Source of the DNA: Pedosphaera sp.
GTDB lineage: Bacteria; Verrucomicrobiota; Verrucomicrobiia; Limisphaerales; SXTU01
Length of the DNA: 14,756 nt
NCBI GenBank assembly: GCA_009695395.1
Contig: SIBB01000039.1
Span: 1-14,756 of the forward strand
Reading direction: 5' to 3'
Position 1 is the first letter of the stretch. Each line of letters opens with the position of its first letter. Position numbers and translations under genes: made by a program. A model generated the notes under the pieces. The model saw nothing but the letters and a program-made list of their open reading frames with translations, ran no database searches and was not told the DNA's origin. Positions 7,269 to 14,756 of this stretch are shown in pieces.

Positions 7269-7778
7269 ATGCCCATCTACGAATTCGCCTGCCCGAAGTG
7301 CCGGGTCATTTTCAACTTCCTCTCCCAGCGCATTAACCCTGACCGCAAGCCCATCTGTCCCAAGTGCGGCAATAAGAAGATGCGCAAGGAGATGAGCCGC
7401 TTTGCGATGACGAAGGGCTTGAAAGAATCCGCCGCACCGGCCGCTGGCGCAGATGCCCAGGGCGGCCCGCCGATGCCCGACATGGACGACCCGCGCGTCG
7501 AGCGCGCCATGATGGAGATGGAGCGCGACATGGAGCATCTCGACGAAAATAACCCCAAGCACATGGCGCACATGATGCGGAAGATGAAGGACATCATGCC
7601 GCCCGGCACCATGCCCAAGGAACTCGACATCGCCATCAAGCGCCTCGAAGCCGGCGAGGATCCGGAGAAAATTGAAGCCGACATGGGCGACGTGCTCGGC
7701 GACCTCATGGGCGGTGAAGGGGGTCCCGGTGGCGCGGGCGGTGCCTACTCGCACGACAGCGGCCTCCACGATTATTGA
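7269..7778 (+). CDS. FmdB-type zinc-ribbon protein with Met/acid-rich tail
   Basis: Function unknown; FmdB-family proteins are small zinc-ribbon proteins often labelled putative regulators. The 169-residue product begins MPIYEFACPKC, the family hallmark, and has two CPKC pairs (Cys8/Cys11 and Cys30/Cys33) that would bind one zinc. After about residue 60 comes an extension unlike the short FmdB proteins. It contains a stretch of about 80 residues with roughly 14 methionines and many Asp, Glu and Lys, predicted helical, with DPEKIEADMGDVL near its end. A Gly-rich segment and HDSGLHDY finish the protein. An in-frame ATG at 7236 would add MFHLWLKRTAP, but that codon lies inside the 11-nt repeat tract, so 7269 is chosen. 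It lies 135 nt before clpP, where trigger factor (tig) is found in many bacteria. No Shine-Dalgarno is visible. Confidence 0.85.
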   Translation: MPIYEFACPKCRVIFNFLSQRINPDRKPICPKCGNKKMRKEMSRFAMTKGLKESAAPAAGADAQGGPPMPDMDDPRVERAMMEMERDMEHLDENNPKHMAHMMRKMKDIMPPGTMPKELDIAIKRLEAGEDPEKIEADMGDVLGDLMGGEGGPGGAGGAYSHDSGLHDY

Positions 7779-7913
7779 GCCCCGTTCCGCATCTTGGATT
7801 TGCCCTGGTGCGGTTCCGCTTCGCGGTGCCGGGCCGCGATTGAGATTTCGGGCGAGGATGGAATGCGCCGTCCTTGCGCTCCCCCCACTGGGTCGTTACC
7901 GTCCGCCCACAAA

Positions 7914-8555
7914 ATGAACGAACCTAGAAGCAGTTTATTGGTCCCCATGGTCGTCGAGCAAACCGGTCGCGGCGAGCGCGGCTATGATATTTACTCGCGC
8001 CTGCTGATTGATCGCATCGTCTTTCTCGGCACGCCGGTGGACGACATGGTCGCCAACGTCATCATCGCGCAGCTCCTCTTCCTCCAGATGAACGACCCGA
8101 AGAAGGACATTCATCTCTACATCAACTCCCCGGGCGGCAGCGTCACGGCTGGCCTGGCGATCTACGACACGATGCAGTTCATGACCTGTGACGTGAACAC
8201 CTACTGCATCGGCCAGGCCGCGAGCATGGGCGCGGTGCTGCTCTGCGGCGGCACGAAGGGCAAGCGCCACGCGCTGCCCAACGCCAACATCATGATCCAC
8301 CAGGTGCTCGGTGGCGCGGAGGGCCAGGCCAGCGACGTGGAAATCCGCGTCAAGTATATGCTCAAGCTCAAGCAACGCCTGAACGCCATCATCGCCAAGC
8401 ATACCGGGCAGAGCATCGAGGTCGTCGAGAAGGCCTGTGACCGCGACAACTTCATGTCCTCCGAGGAGGCGAAAGCTTTCGGCCTCGTGGACGAAGTCGT
8501 CGCCTCCCGCAAAGACCTCCCCGGCCTGCCCGACAAGAGCAGCGTGGTCGCGTAA
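7914..8555 (+). CDS. clpP: ATP-dependent Clp protease proteolytic subunit
   Basis: Serine peptidase that forms the 14-mer chamber and degrades proteins fed by ClpX or ClpA/C in the cytoplasm. The 213-residue protein is of normal length. The catalytic triad is intact: Ser104 in GQAASMGA, His129 in NIMIHQ and Asp178 in CDRDNFMS, with the 25- and 49-residue spacings of E. coli ClpP. NSPGGSVTAGLAIYDTMQ at 71-88 supports the oxyanion region. The mature N-terminus LVPMVVEQTGRGERGYDIYS begins near residue 9, so the propeptide is very short. The frame is open back to an ATG at 7794, but the 40 extra residues do not resemble ClpP, and ATG 7914 is chosen. clpX starts 33 nt after its stop, an operon arrangement common in bacteria. 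No Shine-Dalgarno is visible. Confidence 0.96.
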   Translation: MNEPRSSLLVPMVVEQTGRGERGYDIYSRLLIDRIVFLGTPVDDMVANVIIAQLLFLQMNDPKKDIHLYINSPGGSVTAGLAIYDTMQFMTCDVNTYCIGQAASMGAVLLCGGTKGKRHALPNANIMIHQVLGGAEGQASDVEIRVKYMLKLKQRLNAIIAKHTGQSIEVVEKACDRDNFMSSEEAKAFGLVDEVVASRKDLPGLPDKSSVVA

Positions 8556-8564
8556 GCGGTCCCG

Positions 8565-8578
8565 CTTTCAACTTTCAA
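8565..8578 (+). repeat. Two tandem heptamers (CTTTCAA) in the clpP-clpX spacer
   Basis: CTTTCAA occurs twice in tandem at 8565-8578, and a third partial unit (CTCTCCC) follows. The tract ends about 10 nt before the clpX GTG. Short on its own; it is listed because similar 7-nt tracts occupy other spacers of the window. Confidence 0.45.
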
Positions 8579-8588
8579 CTCTCCCCTC

Positions 8589-9869
<1,281 letters not shown>

Positions 9870-9876
9870 CTTTAGG

Positions 9877-9900
9877 AGCGCGGACGCCAACCTCCGTGCT
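9877..9900. terminator. Possible terminator between convergent clpX and kinase genes
   Basis: 8-bp stem AGCGCGGA / TCCGTGCT, including one G-T pair, with an 8-nt loop, lying 7 nt after the clpX stop. On the plus strand it is followed by TCTTC, a weak T tract; the minus side has none. Its place in a 34-nt gap between two convergent genes supports a termination role, but the missing long T run keeps this tentative. Confidence 0.45.
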
Positions 9901-9903
9901 TCT

Positions 9904-11634
9904 TCACCCCACCGGCAGCGTGATGGTGAAGGTCGTTCCCCTGCCCAGCTCTGACTTCACCTTCACCTCACCTCGGTGCGTCTCGATGACGCGGGCCACG
10001 ATGGCCAGGCCCAGGCCGGTGCCTTTCGCCTTCGTCGTCGCAAGCAGAGAACTGAAGGCCCTTTGCTGCTGCTCCTCCGTCATACCCGCACCAGTGTCCG
10101 TGAACTCGATGCGCACATGCGTCGGCTCCTTCTGCGTGCGGGGCTGGCGCAAGGCACGCGTGGTGATGGTGAGCCGCCCGCCTTCCGGCATGGCTTCGAC
10201 GGCGTTGAGCGTGAGGTTGAGGAAGGCCTGTTCCAGTTGCGTGGCGTCACCGAGGACGGCGGGGAGCTGCGGGGCCAGCTCGCGCACGACCTCGACGCGT
10301 TGCTGGCGGAGCTTATGGCGCGTGAGCAAGCTGAGGTCGTCGAGGAGTTGGTTCACGTTCACAGGCGCGAGGCGCGGCTCCGTGCTGCGGGCGAAGTCCA
10401 GCACCTGTTCCACGACGCGGTTCAGGTGGTCCATCTTCTCGCCCATGATTTTGTTGTCCTGAGTGCGCGGGTCGCCGGGCGGGAATTTCAGGTCGAGCGA
10501 GTGGAAGAGCATCTTCATCACCGTGAGCGGATTGCGAATCTCGTGCGCGACCTCGGCGGCGAGCAGGCCCAGCGCGGAGAGGCGCTCGTTCTGCCGGAGC
10601 TGCTCTTCCACGTCCACGATGCGCTCGTAGAGCCGCGCCTTCTCGATGGCAATGCCGGACAACTCGGCGAGCGCGGTGAGGATGCGGACTTCCTCGTTCG
10701 CGAAAATGTGCGGCGCACCGCGATAGACATTCAGCACGCCCAACGCCTGCCCACTAAAGACCAGCGGCACGCTCAACAGCGCGACCAGCCCTTCCTGCCG
10801 TGCCATCGCAACATTATGGTAGCGGCCCGAGGTCTGGACGTTCTCGTCCTGAATGGGCCGGCAGCGGCGCACCACGTTGCCGACGAGACTCTCCGCGAGG
10901 TTTAGGCGCGACTTGTTCAAGTAGGCCGCGCCCGCCCCGTGGCTGGCGCGGAGGTCGAGCCACTCGCGCCGGTCGTCGAGCAGGAGCAGCGAGGCCATCT
11001 TCGCGTCCATGAGTTGGCAGGCTTCGCGGGTGATGACGCTGAGGGCATCGGCGAGGTTGAGCGTGGAGTTGATGGTCTGGCTGACGCTGGCGAGCGACTC
11101 GAAGAGGCGGGCCTTGAGGCGAAGCTGTTCGTAAAGCCAAGTGTTCTGAATGACGCGCGCGGCTTGCAGCGCCAGTTCCTCCAGCAACGCCTGGTCGTCC
11201 GCCGTAAACGCGTCGGCTCGCTCGGAGTCCACGTTCAAGACGCCGCGCACCTCGTTGTTGAGCAGGAGTGGCACGGCCAGCTCTGAACACACGCCGGGGC
11301 GCACGGCCACATAGCGCGGGTCGCGGGTCACGTCGCCGACGCGCGCGGGCTTGCCGGTGCGCGCGACCCAGCCGGTGATGCCCACGCCGATGGGGAGCTT
11401 GAAGTCGGCGAGGTCCGGCGTGAGGCCGTGCGCGGCCTGAATTTCGAGGAAGCGCGAAGTCGGGTTCACCAGCACGACGGAGCCGCTGGATGCGCGCATG
11501 AGCCGCACGGCCTCGCGGAGGATGAGCTGGAGCGCCTCCTGCGCATCGAGCGTGGAGTGGATGACGTGGCCGACCTGGTTGAGTAGTTCGAGCCGCTCGC
11601 AGCGGGCGCGGAGTTGTTCGAGTTCAGTGCTCAT
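9904..11634 (-). CDS. GAF-GAF sensor histidine kinase
   Basis: Soluble two-component sensor kinase of 576 residues. A first GAF domain spans about 18-165 (GVGITGWVARTGKPARVGDV at 83-102; SELAVPLLLNNEVRGVLNVD at 117-136). A second spans about 178-335 (SVPLVFSGQALGVLNVYR at 288-305). A short coiled linker leads to the HisKA domain with phosphoacceptor His364 in AHEIRNPL, then the HATPase with N box FLNLTLNAVEAMPEGG at 471-486, DTGAGM at 513-518 and GTGLGLAI at 538-545. No transmembrane segment or signal peptide is present, so it should sense a cytoplasmic ligand or redox state through the GAF domains. The architecture resembles NtrB-like kinases. No response regulator is encoded within the window. 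Its ATG overlaps the stop of the permease gene by one base (TGATG), so translation is probably coupled. The signal and target are unknown. Confidence 0.93.
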   Translation of the reverse strand: MSTELEQLRARCERLELLNQVGHVIHSTLDAQEALQLILREAVRLMRASSGSVVLVNPTSRFLEIQAAHGLTPDLADFKLPIGVGITGWVARTGKPARVGDVTRDPRYVAVRPGVCSELAVPLLLNNEVRGVLNVDSERADAFTADDQALLEELALQAARVIQNTWLYEQLRLKARLFESLASVSQTINSTLNLADALSVITREACQLMDAKMASLLLLDDRREWLDLRASHGAGAAYLNKSRLNLAESLVGNVVRRCRPIQDENVQTSGRYHNVAMARQEGLVALLSVPLVFSGQALGVLNVYRGAPHIFANEEVRILTALAELSGIAIEKARLYERIVDVEEQLRQNERLSALGLLAAEVAHEIRNPLTVMKMLFHSLDLKFPPGDPRTQDNKIMGEKMDHLNRVVEQVLDFARSTEPRLAPVNVNQLLDDLSLLTRHKLRQQRVEVVRELAPQLPAVLGDATQLEQAFLNLTLNAVEAMPEGGRLTITTRALRQPRTQKEPTHVRIEFTDTGAGMTEEQQQRAFSSLLATTKAKGTGLGLAIVARVIETHRGEVKVKSELGRGTTFTITLPVG

Positions 11635-12752
11635 CAGCGCAGCCGCTGCGTCAGCACGATGCCGACGGCGGCGAAGAGGACTGTCGGTGTCCAGCCCGCG
11701 ACCCAGCCGGGGACGTGGCCGCCGGTGCCCAGCACGAGCGAGAGTTTCGACAGGACGAAGAACGCAAACCCGATGCCGATGCTTGCCGCCACGCCGATGG
11801 CGACGTTGCGCCGGCCCGGGGCGGCTCCGAACGGCAGCGCGAGCAAGACGACCACGAAGCAGGTGAACGGCACGGCGAGCCGACCGTGGAACTGGGTGCT
11901 CAACTCGTCCGCCTTGCTGCCCGTCAGGCGCGGGTGCAGCCGCTGGTAGTCGAGAATTTCGGCGAGGCTGAAGCGGAGCTTCTTCGCCGCCCGCAGGGCG
12001 TTCATGGAGTTGACCTTGATTTCGCTGCGGATGAGGCGCGGCGATTCATCCAGCTCGGGGAACACCATGAGATTGGTGCGGGTGCGGAAGGGGTCAATGT
12101 TCGGCGGCTCGTAGGCCCACAGCTCGGCGTCGGTGAAGTGCCAGACGCCGTTCGTGTAAGCGGCGCGATTGGCGAAGAGGATGCGGCGGATGCCGTCGTG
12201 CCCGGTCCACGTCACGTTCACCCGGAGCATCTCGTGCGAGAGCAGGCCGTAGGCACCGATTTTCCACTCGTGGCCGGCCACGTCGTTGTTGAAGTTCACA
12301 TCGCGCCGCCACTGGAGTTCGGTCTGCTGGTCGAGCTTGGTTTGATAGCGGTTCAATACGTCGTCCTTCGCCTCCTCCGCGCGCGGGCCGATGATTTCAC
12401 TCGCGACAAATAGCGCCACGCTGAACACAACGCCCACCACCAGATACGGCGCGGACAGCCGCCACAGACTTACGCCTGCTGCGCGGATGGCGACGAGTTC
12501 GTGGTGTTTGCCGTGCTGCGCCAGCGCGTAGAGGAGCGCGAGCAGCAGGCCCATCGGCAGCACGGTGGGGAGCAGCTCCGGCAGCTTGAAGACGTAGAAC
12601 TCCGCGATGTCCCAACCGTTGAGGCCCTTGCCCTGGAGCATCGGCAACTCATTCATGAGGTCGGCGGAGACGAAGAAAATGAGGAAGCCGCCCAAGCAGT
12701 AAAGCAGGGGAATCATCAACTCGCGCAGTAGGTAGCGGTCGAGCAGGCGCAT
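11634..12752 (-). CDS. LptF/LptG-family lipopolysaccharide export permease
   Basis: Inner-membrane permease that, with LptB ATPase, extracts lipopolysaccharide from the inner membrane and passes it to the periplasmic bridge. The 372-residue protein has the YjgP/YjgQ layout. Three N-terminal helices lie at about 13-31, 57-78 and 100-118, with the family signature HELVAIRAAGVSLWR (84-98) between helices 2 and 3. A periplasmic beta-rich domain spans about 125-285, and three C-terminal helices lie at about 293-311, 317-338 and 349-368. The N-terminus MRLLDRYLLRELMIP is typical. LptF and LptG are hard to tell apart by motif alone, so no symbol is given. Its stop overlaps the histidine kinase start by one base. 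The upstream spacer holds a heptamer tract 23 nt from the ATG, and the next gene upstream is divergent. No Shine-Dalgarno is visible. Confidence 0.93.
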   Translation of the reverse strand: MRLLDRYLLRELMIPLLYCLGGFLIFFVSADLMNELPMLQGKGLNGWDIAEFYVFKLPELLPTVLPMGLLLALLYALAQHGKHHELVAIRAAGVSLWRLSAPYLVVGVVFSVALFVASEIIGPRAEEAKDDVLNRYQTKLDQQTELQWRRDVNFNNDVAGHEWKIGAYGLLSHEMLRVNVTWTGHDGIRRILFANRAAYTNGVWHFTDAELWAYEPPNIDPFRTRTNLMVFPELDESPRLIRSEIKVNSMNALRAAKKLRFSLAEILDYQRLHPRLTGSKADELSTQFHGRLAVPFTCFVVVLLALPFGAAPGRRNVAIGVAASIGIGFAFFVLSKLSLVLGTGGHVPGWVAGWTPTVLFAAVGIVLTQRLR

Positions 12753-12775
12753 CGCGGCAGAGCGTAGGGGGAGAA

Positions 12776-12810
12776 ATCAGCAGTCAGCAATCAGCAATCA
12801 GCGGTCAGCA
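12776..12810. repeat. Five tandem degenerate heptamers, consensus RTCAGCR
   Basis: Five contiguous 7-nt units at 12776, 12783, 12790, 12797 and 12804, each fitting RTCAGCR. Only positions 1 and 7 of the unit vary (A or G). The tract lies in the 143-nt divergent spacer between the permease gene (23 nt from its ATG) and the cytochrome c/WD40 gene (85 nt from its ATG). It has no inverted partner nearby. It resembles in kind the short tandemly repeated heptanucleotides (STRR) known from filamentous cyanobacteria. Confidence 0.9.
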
Positions 12811-12895
12811 GGGCGAGGTCCGTCCGCTCACTCCTTTGGCTGCCCTCTGCCCGCCGTTGCAGAAAGATGCGCACACAAGCACAGTCCGCACCCAG

Positions 12896-14254
12896 ATGAC
12901 GCGACATTCCTATTTATTCTCCGCCACCGAGCGTTGGCTCTGCATCGGACTGGCTGCGTGCGCGCTGGCTTCCCTTGCTGGCGCAGCGCCGGGCGAGGTG
13001 AGCTTCACGCGGGACATCGCGCCGATTCTCGCCAAGAAGTGCATCACCTGCCACGGGCCGGAGAAGGCAAAGGGCAATTACCAGCTCCACAACTTCGAGA
13101 CGTTGTTGAAGCCCGGTGCGAGCAAGTCCGCGTCCGTCACGCCCGGCCAGCCGGCGAAGAGCGAACTGTTCCGCCTGCTCACCACGACCGACGCCGACGA
13201 CCGGATGCCGCAGAAGGACGACCCCTTGCCAAAGACGCAGATCGCGCTCATCGAAAAGTGGATTCAGCAGGGCGCGAAGTTCGACGGGCCGGACGCGAAG
13301 GCACACCTCGCGTCGCTCATCCCGCGCGTGCCCCATCCGAATCCGCCCGCCAGCTATGGGCGCCCCGTGCCCGTGGCTGCGCTGGCGTTCAGCCCGGATG
13401 GCAAACAGCTCGCGGCCAGCGGTTATCACGAAGTTACGGTCTGGGAGTCGGCTACCGGCAAGCTGCTTCGGCGTGTGAAAAACATGCCGCAAAAAATCCA
13501 GGCGCTCGCGTGGCATCCTCAAGGTCAGTGGCTCGCGGTCGGTGGCGGCTCACCCGGTCAATCCGGCGAAGTCGTGCTGGTGGATGCGACGACCGGCGAG
13601 GTCGCGAAGGTGCTCGCGACGACGATCGACATCGTGATGACGCTGGCCTTCGCCCCGGACCGCAGCCGGCTTGCTGCGGGCGGCGCGGACAACGCCGTTC
13701 GCGTTCTCTCCGTTCCCGATGGCAAGGAACTCCGGCTCCTCCAGCAGCACGCGGACTGGGTGCTGGGCCTCGCATTCAGCCCCGATGGCAAGCACCTCGC
13801 CAGCGCCAGCCGTGACCGGACGGCGCGGGTCTTCAACCTCGAGACGGGCGACATCGAGGCCAGCTACATGGGCCACGAAGCGCCCGTGTCCGGCGTCGCG
13901 TTCACGGAGGATGGCAAGTCCGTCTATTCCTGCGGGCGCGACAGGGACGTGCATTACTGGCCGGCGAAGGACGCGAAGAAGTCCGGCAAAATCTCGGGCG
14001 CGGAGAGCGAGTTGTTCCGCGTGCTGCTGGCGGGCGACCATGTGTTCAGTTGTGGGGCGGACGCACAGGTGCGGCAGCACAAGCTCGACGACCGCTCCCT
14101 CGTCCGCGCTTTCACCGGTCACGGCGACCGCGTCTATGCGCTTGCCGCGCACCCGCCCGGCAAGTGGCTGGCGAGCGGCGCGCACAACGGCGAGGTGCGG
14201 GTGTGGAACTGGGAAGATGGCAAGACAGTATCGAGTTTCATCGCCATGCCGTAG
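12896..14254 (+). CDS. Planctomycete-type cytochrome c fused to WD40 beta-propeller, exported
   Basis: Probably an exported heme protein; function unknown. From ATG 12896 the product has 452 residues. A signal peptide covers about residues 1-31 (hydrophobic WLCIGLAACALASLAGAA at 14-31). Cleavage near AGAA is likeliest, though LAAC at 19-22 could also be read as a lipobox. A PSCyt1-like cytochrome c domain follows: FTRDIAPILAKKCITCHGP with the heme-binding CxxCH at 49-53, and DDRMPQ with Met104 as likely distal ligand. From about residue 157 to the end are seven WD40-like repeats, recognisable by AFSPDGKQLAASG, AFSPDGKHLASASRDRTARV and similar strings, enough for one propeller. An ATG at 12836 would add 20 residues that do not look like a signal peptide, so 12896 is preferred. 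The DUF1501 gene follows after 88 nt. Such pairs are typical of Planctomycetes and Verrucomicrobia. Confidence 0.88.
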   Translation: MTRHSYLFSATERWLCIGLAACALASLAGAAPGEVSFTRDIAPILAKKCITCHGPEKAKGNYQLHNFETLLKPGASKSASVTPGQPAKSELFRLLTTTDADDRMPQKDDPLPKTQIALIEKWIQQGAKFDGPDAKAHLASLIPRVPHPNPPASYGRPVPVAALAFSPDGKQLAASGYHEVTVWESATGKLLRRVKNMPQKIQALAWHPQGQWLAVGGGSPGQSGEVVLVDATTGEVAKVLATTIDIVMTLAFAPDRSRLAAGGADNAVRVLSVPDGKELRLLQQHADWVLGLAFSPDGKHLASASRDRTARVFNLETGDIEASYMGHEAPVSGVAFTEDGKSVYSCGRDRDVHYWPAKDAKKSGKISGAESELFRVLLAGDHVFSCGADAQVRQHKLDDRSLVRAFTGHGDRVYALAAHPPGKWLASGAHNGEVRVWNWEDGKTVSSFIAMP

Positions 14255-14342
14255 CAGTGCCCCGGTTGGCGAAACTTGTTTCAATCCCGCAGCTTGCATT
14301 CACGTCCACTCCTCGCTAGAAAACTGGCGAACCAAAAACCTT

Positions 14343-14756
14343 ATGATCCGCATCCCTGGCGAACCCGGAAAAGATCTCTGCGACAAACATCTCGGCATCA
14401 CCCGCCGCGACATCCTCCGCATCGGCGGCTCCGGCCTGATGGGCCTCTCCCTCGGCGGCGCGATGAAGCTCCAAGCCCTTGCCAATCCCGCCACCGGTGG
14501 CCGCGGCTGGGGCAAGGCCAAGAGCGTGATCATGATTTACCTCCAGGGCGGCCCGTCGCACCTCGACCTGTGGGACCCGAAGGACAACGTGCCCGACAAC
14601 GTGAAGTCCGTCTTCGCGCCCATCGCCACCAAGCTCACCGGGGTCAAATACACCGAACTCCTGCCCAAGCTCGCGCAGGTGAACGACAAGTTCACCATGA
14701 TCCGCTCGATGAGCTACACGCCCAATGGCCTGTTCAACCACACCGCCGCCATCTAC
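14343..14756 (+). CDS. DUF1501 family protein with twin-arginine signal (5' part, cut by right edge)
   Basis: First 138 codons of a DUF1501 protein, a family related to sulfatases and alkaline phosphatases and abundant in Planctomycetes and Verrucomicrobia. Near residue 20 is a twin-arginine motif (TRRDILRIGG) followed by the hydrophobic stretch GLMGLSLGGAMKLQALA, so Tat export of a folded protein is expected. Then comes the family hallmark SVIMIYLQGGPSHLDLWDPK, and later FTMIRSMSY and FNHTAAIY. ATG 14343 is the natural start and no Shine-Dalgarno precedes it. The gene runs off the window, so metal ligands in the rest of the protein cannot be checked. It follows the cytochrome c/WD40 gene on the same strand by 88 nt with no terminator visible, so the two may be co-transcribed. 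The biochemical role of the family is not established. Confidence 0.88.
   Translation, partial: MIRIPGEPGKDLCDKHLGITRRDILRIGGSGLMGLSLGGAMKLQALANPATGGRGWGKAKSVIMIYLQGGPSHLDLWDPKDNVPDNVKSVFAPIATKLTGVKYTELLPKLAQVNDKFTMIRSMSYTPNGLFNHTAAIY

Noticed and set aside
7800..7845. GC-rich dyad (CCGC-TTC-GCGG core) as terminator of the FmdB-type gene
   Set aside because: Short stem with mismatches and no T tract on either strand.
7794..7913. N-terminal extension of ClpP to ATG 7794
   Set aside because: The extra 40 residues have no resemblance to ClpP propeptides; ATG 7914 gives a normal ClpP.
12776..12810. Possible CRISPR array
   Set aside because: Units of 7 nt are contiguous without spacers, and no cas gene is present.

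Overview
The window is GC-rich bacterial chromosome carrying eleven complete genes plus one gene cut by each edge. The gene content points to a member of the PVC superphylum, most likely Verrucomicrobiota (a Pedosphaera/Limisphaera-like lineage is my guess). The pointers are a planctomycete-type cytochrome c fused to WD40 repeats followed by a DUF1501 protein, a gamma-alpha fused 2-oxoacid:ferredoxin oxidoreductase, and no convincing Shine-Dalgarno sequence before any gene. No plasmid, phage, transposase, CRISPR, rRNA or tRNA sequence was seen.

Layout. Positions 1-3963 hold four minus-strand genes, read right to left: an aspartate-type aminotransferase, a Nudix hydrolase, an MFS transporter and the start of aceE (pyruvate dehydrogenase E1, cut by the left edge). 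A 346-nt divergent spacer (3964-4309) carries a promoter-like site and a 5'-UTR hairpin for korA-korB (2-oxoacid:ferredoxin oxidoreductase), which ends in a good intrinsic terminator near 7127-7163. Then come an FmdB-type zinc-ribbon protein, clpP and clpX, all on the plus strand. Facing them on the minus strand is a two-gene unit, lptF/lptG-type permease and a GAF-GAF histidine kinase, with a 1-nt TGATG overlap. At the right end, on the plus strand, are the cytochrome c/WD40 protein and a DUF1501 protein cut by the right edge.

How the genes relate. aceE and korAB both act on 2-oxoacids (the PDH complex and a ferredoxin-linked oxidoreductase), and the aminotransferase makes or consumes oxaloacetate and 2-oxoglutarate. 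clpP and clpX are the two parts of the ClpXP protease. The permease belongs to lipopolysaccharide export, so the cell has a Gram-negative type envelope.

The most unusual signal is in the spacers. Five of them contain short-period degenerate repeats (7-, 10- or 11-nt units). In three the repeats are arranged as long imperfect inverted repeats whose 3' arm, read in the direction of transcription, ends 15, 15 and 9 nt before the next start codon. The sequences differ but the geometry is the same, in a genome stretch that seems not to use Shine-Dalgarno initiation. I found no other candidate for an undescribed system; the protein-coding genes themselves are recognisable families.
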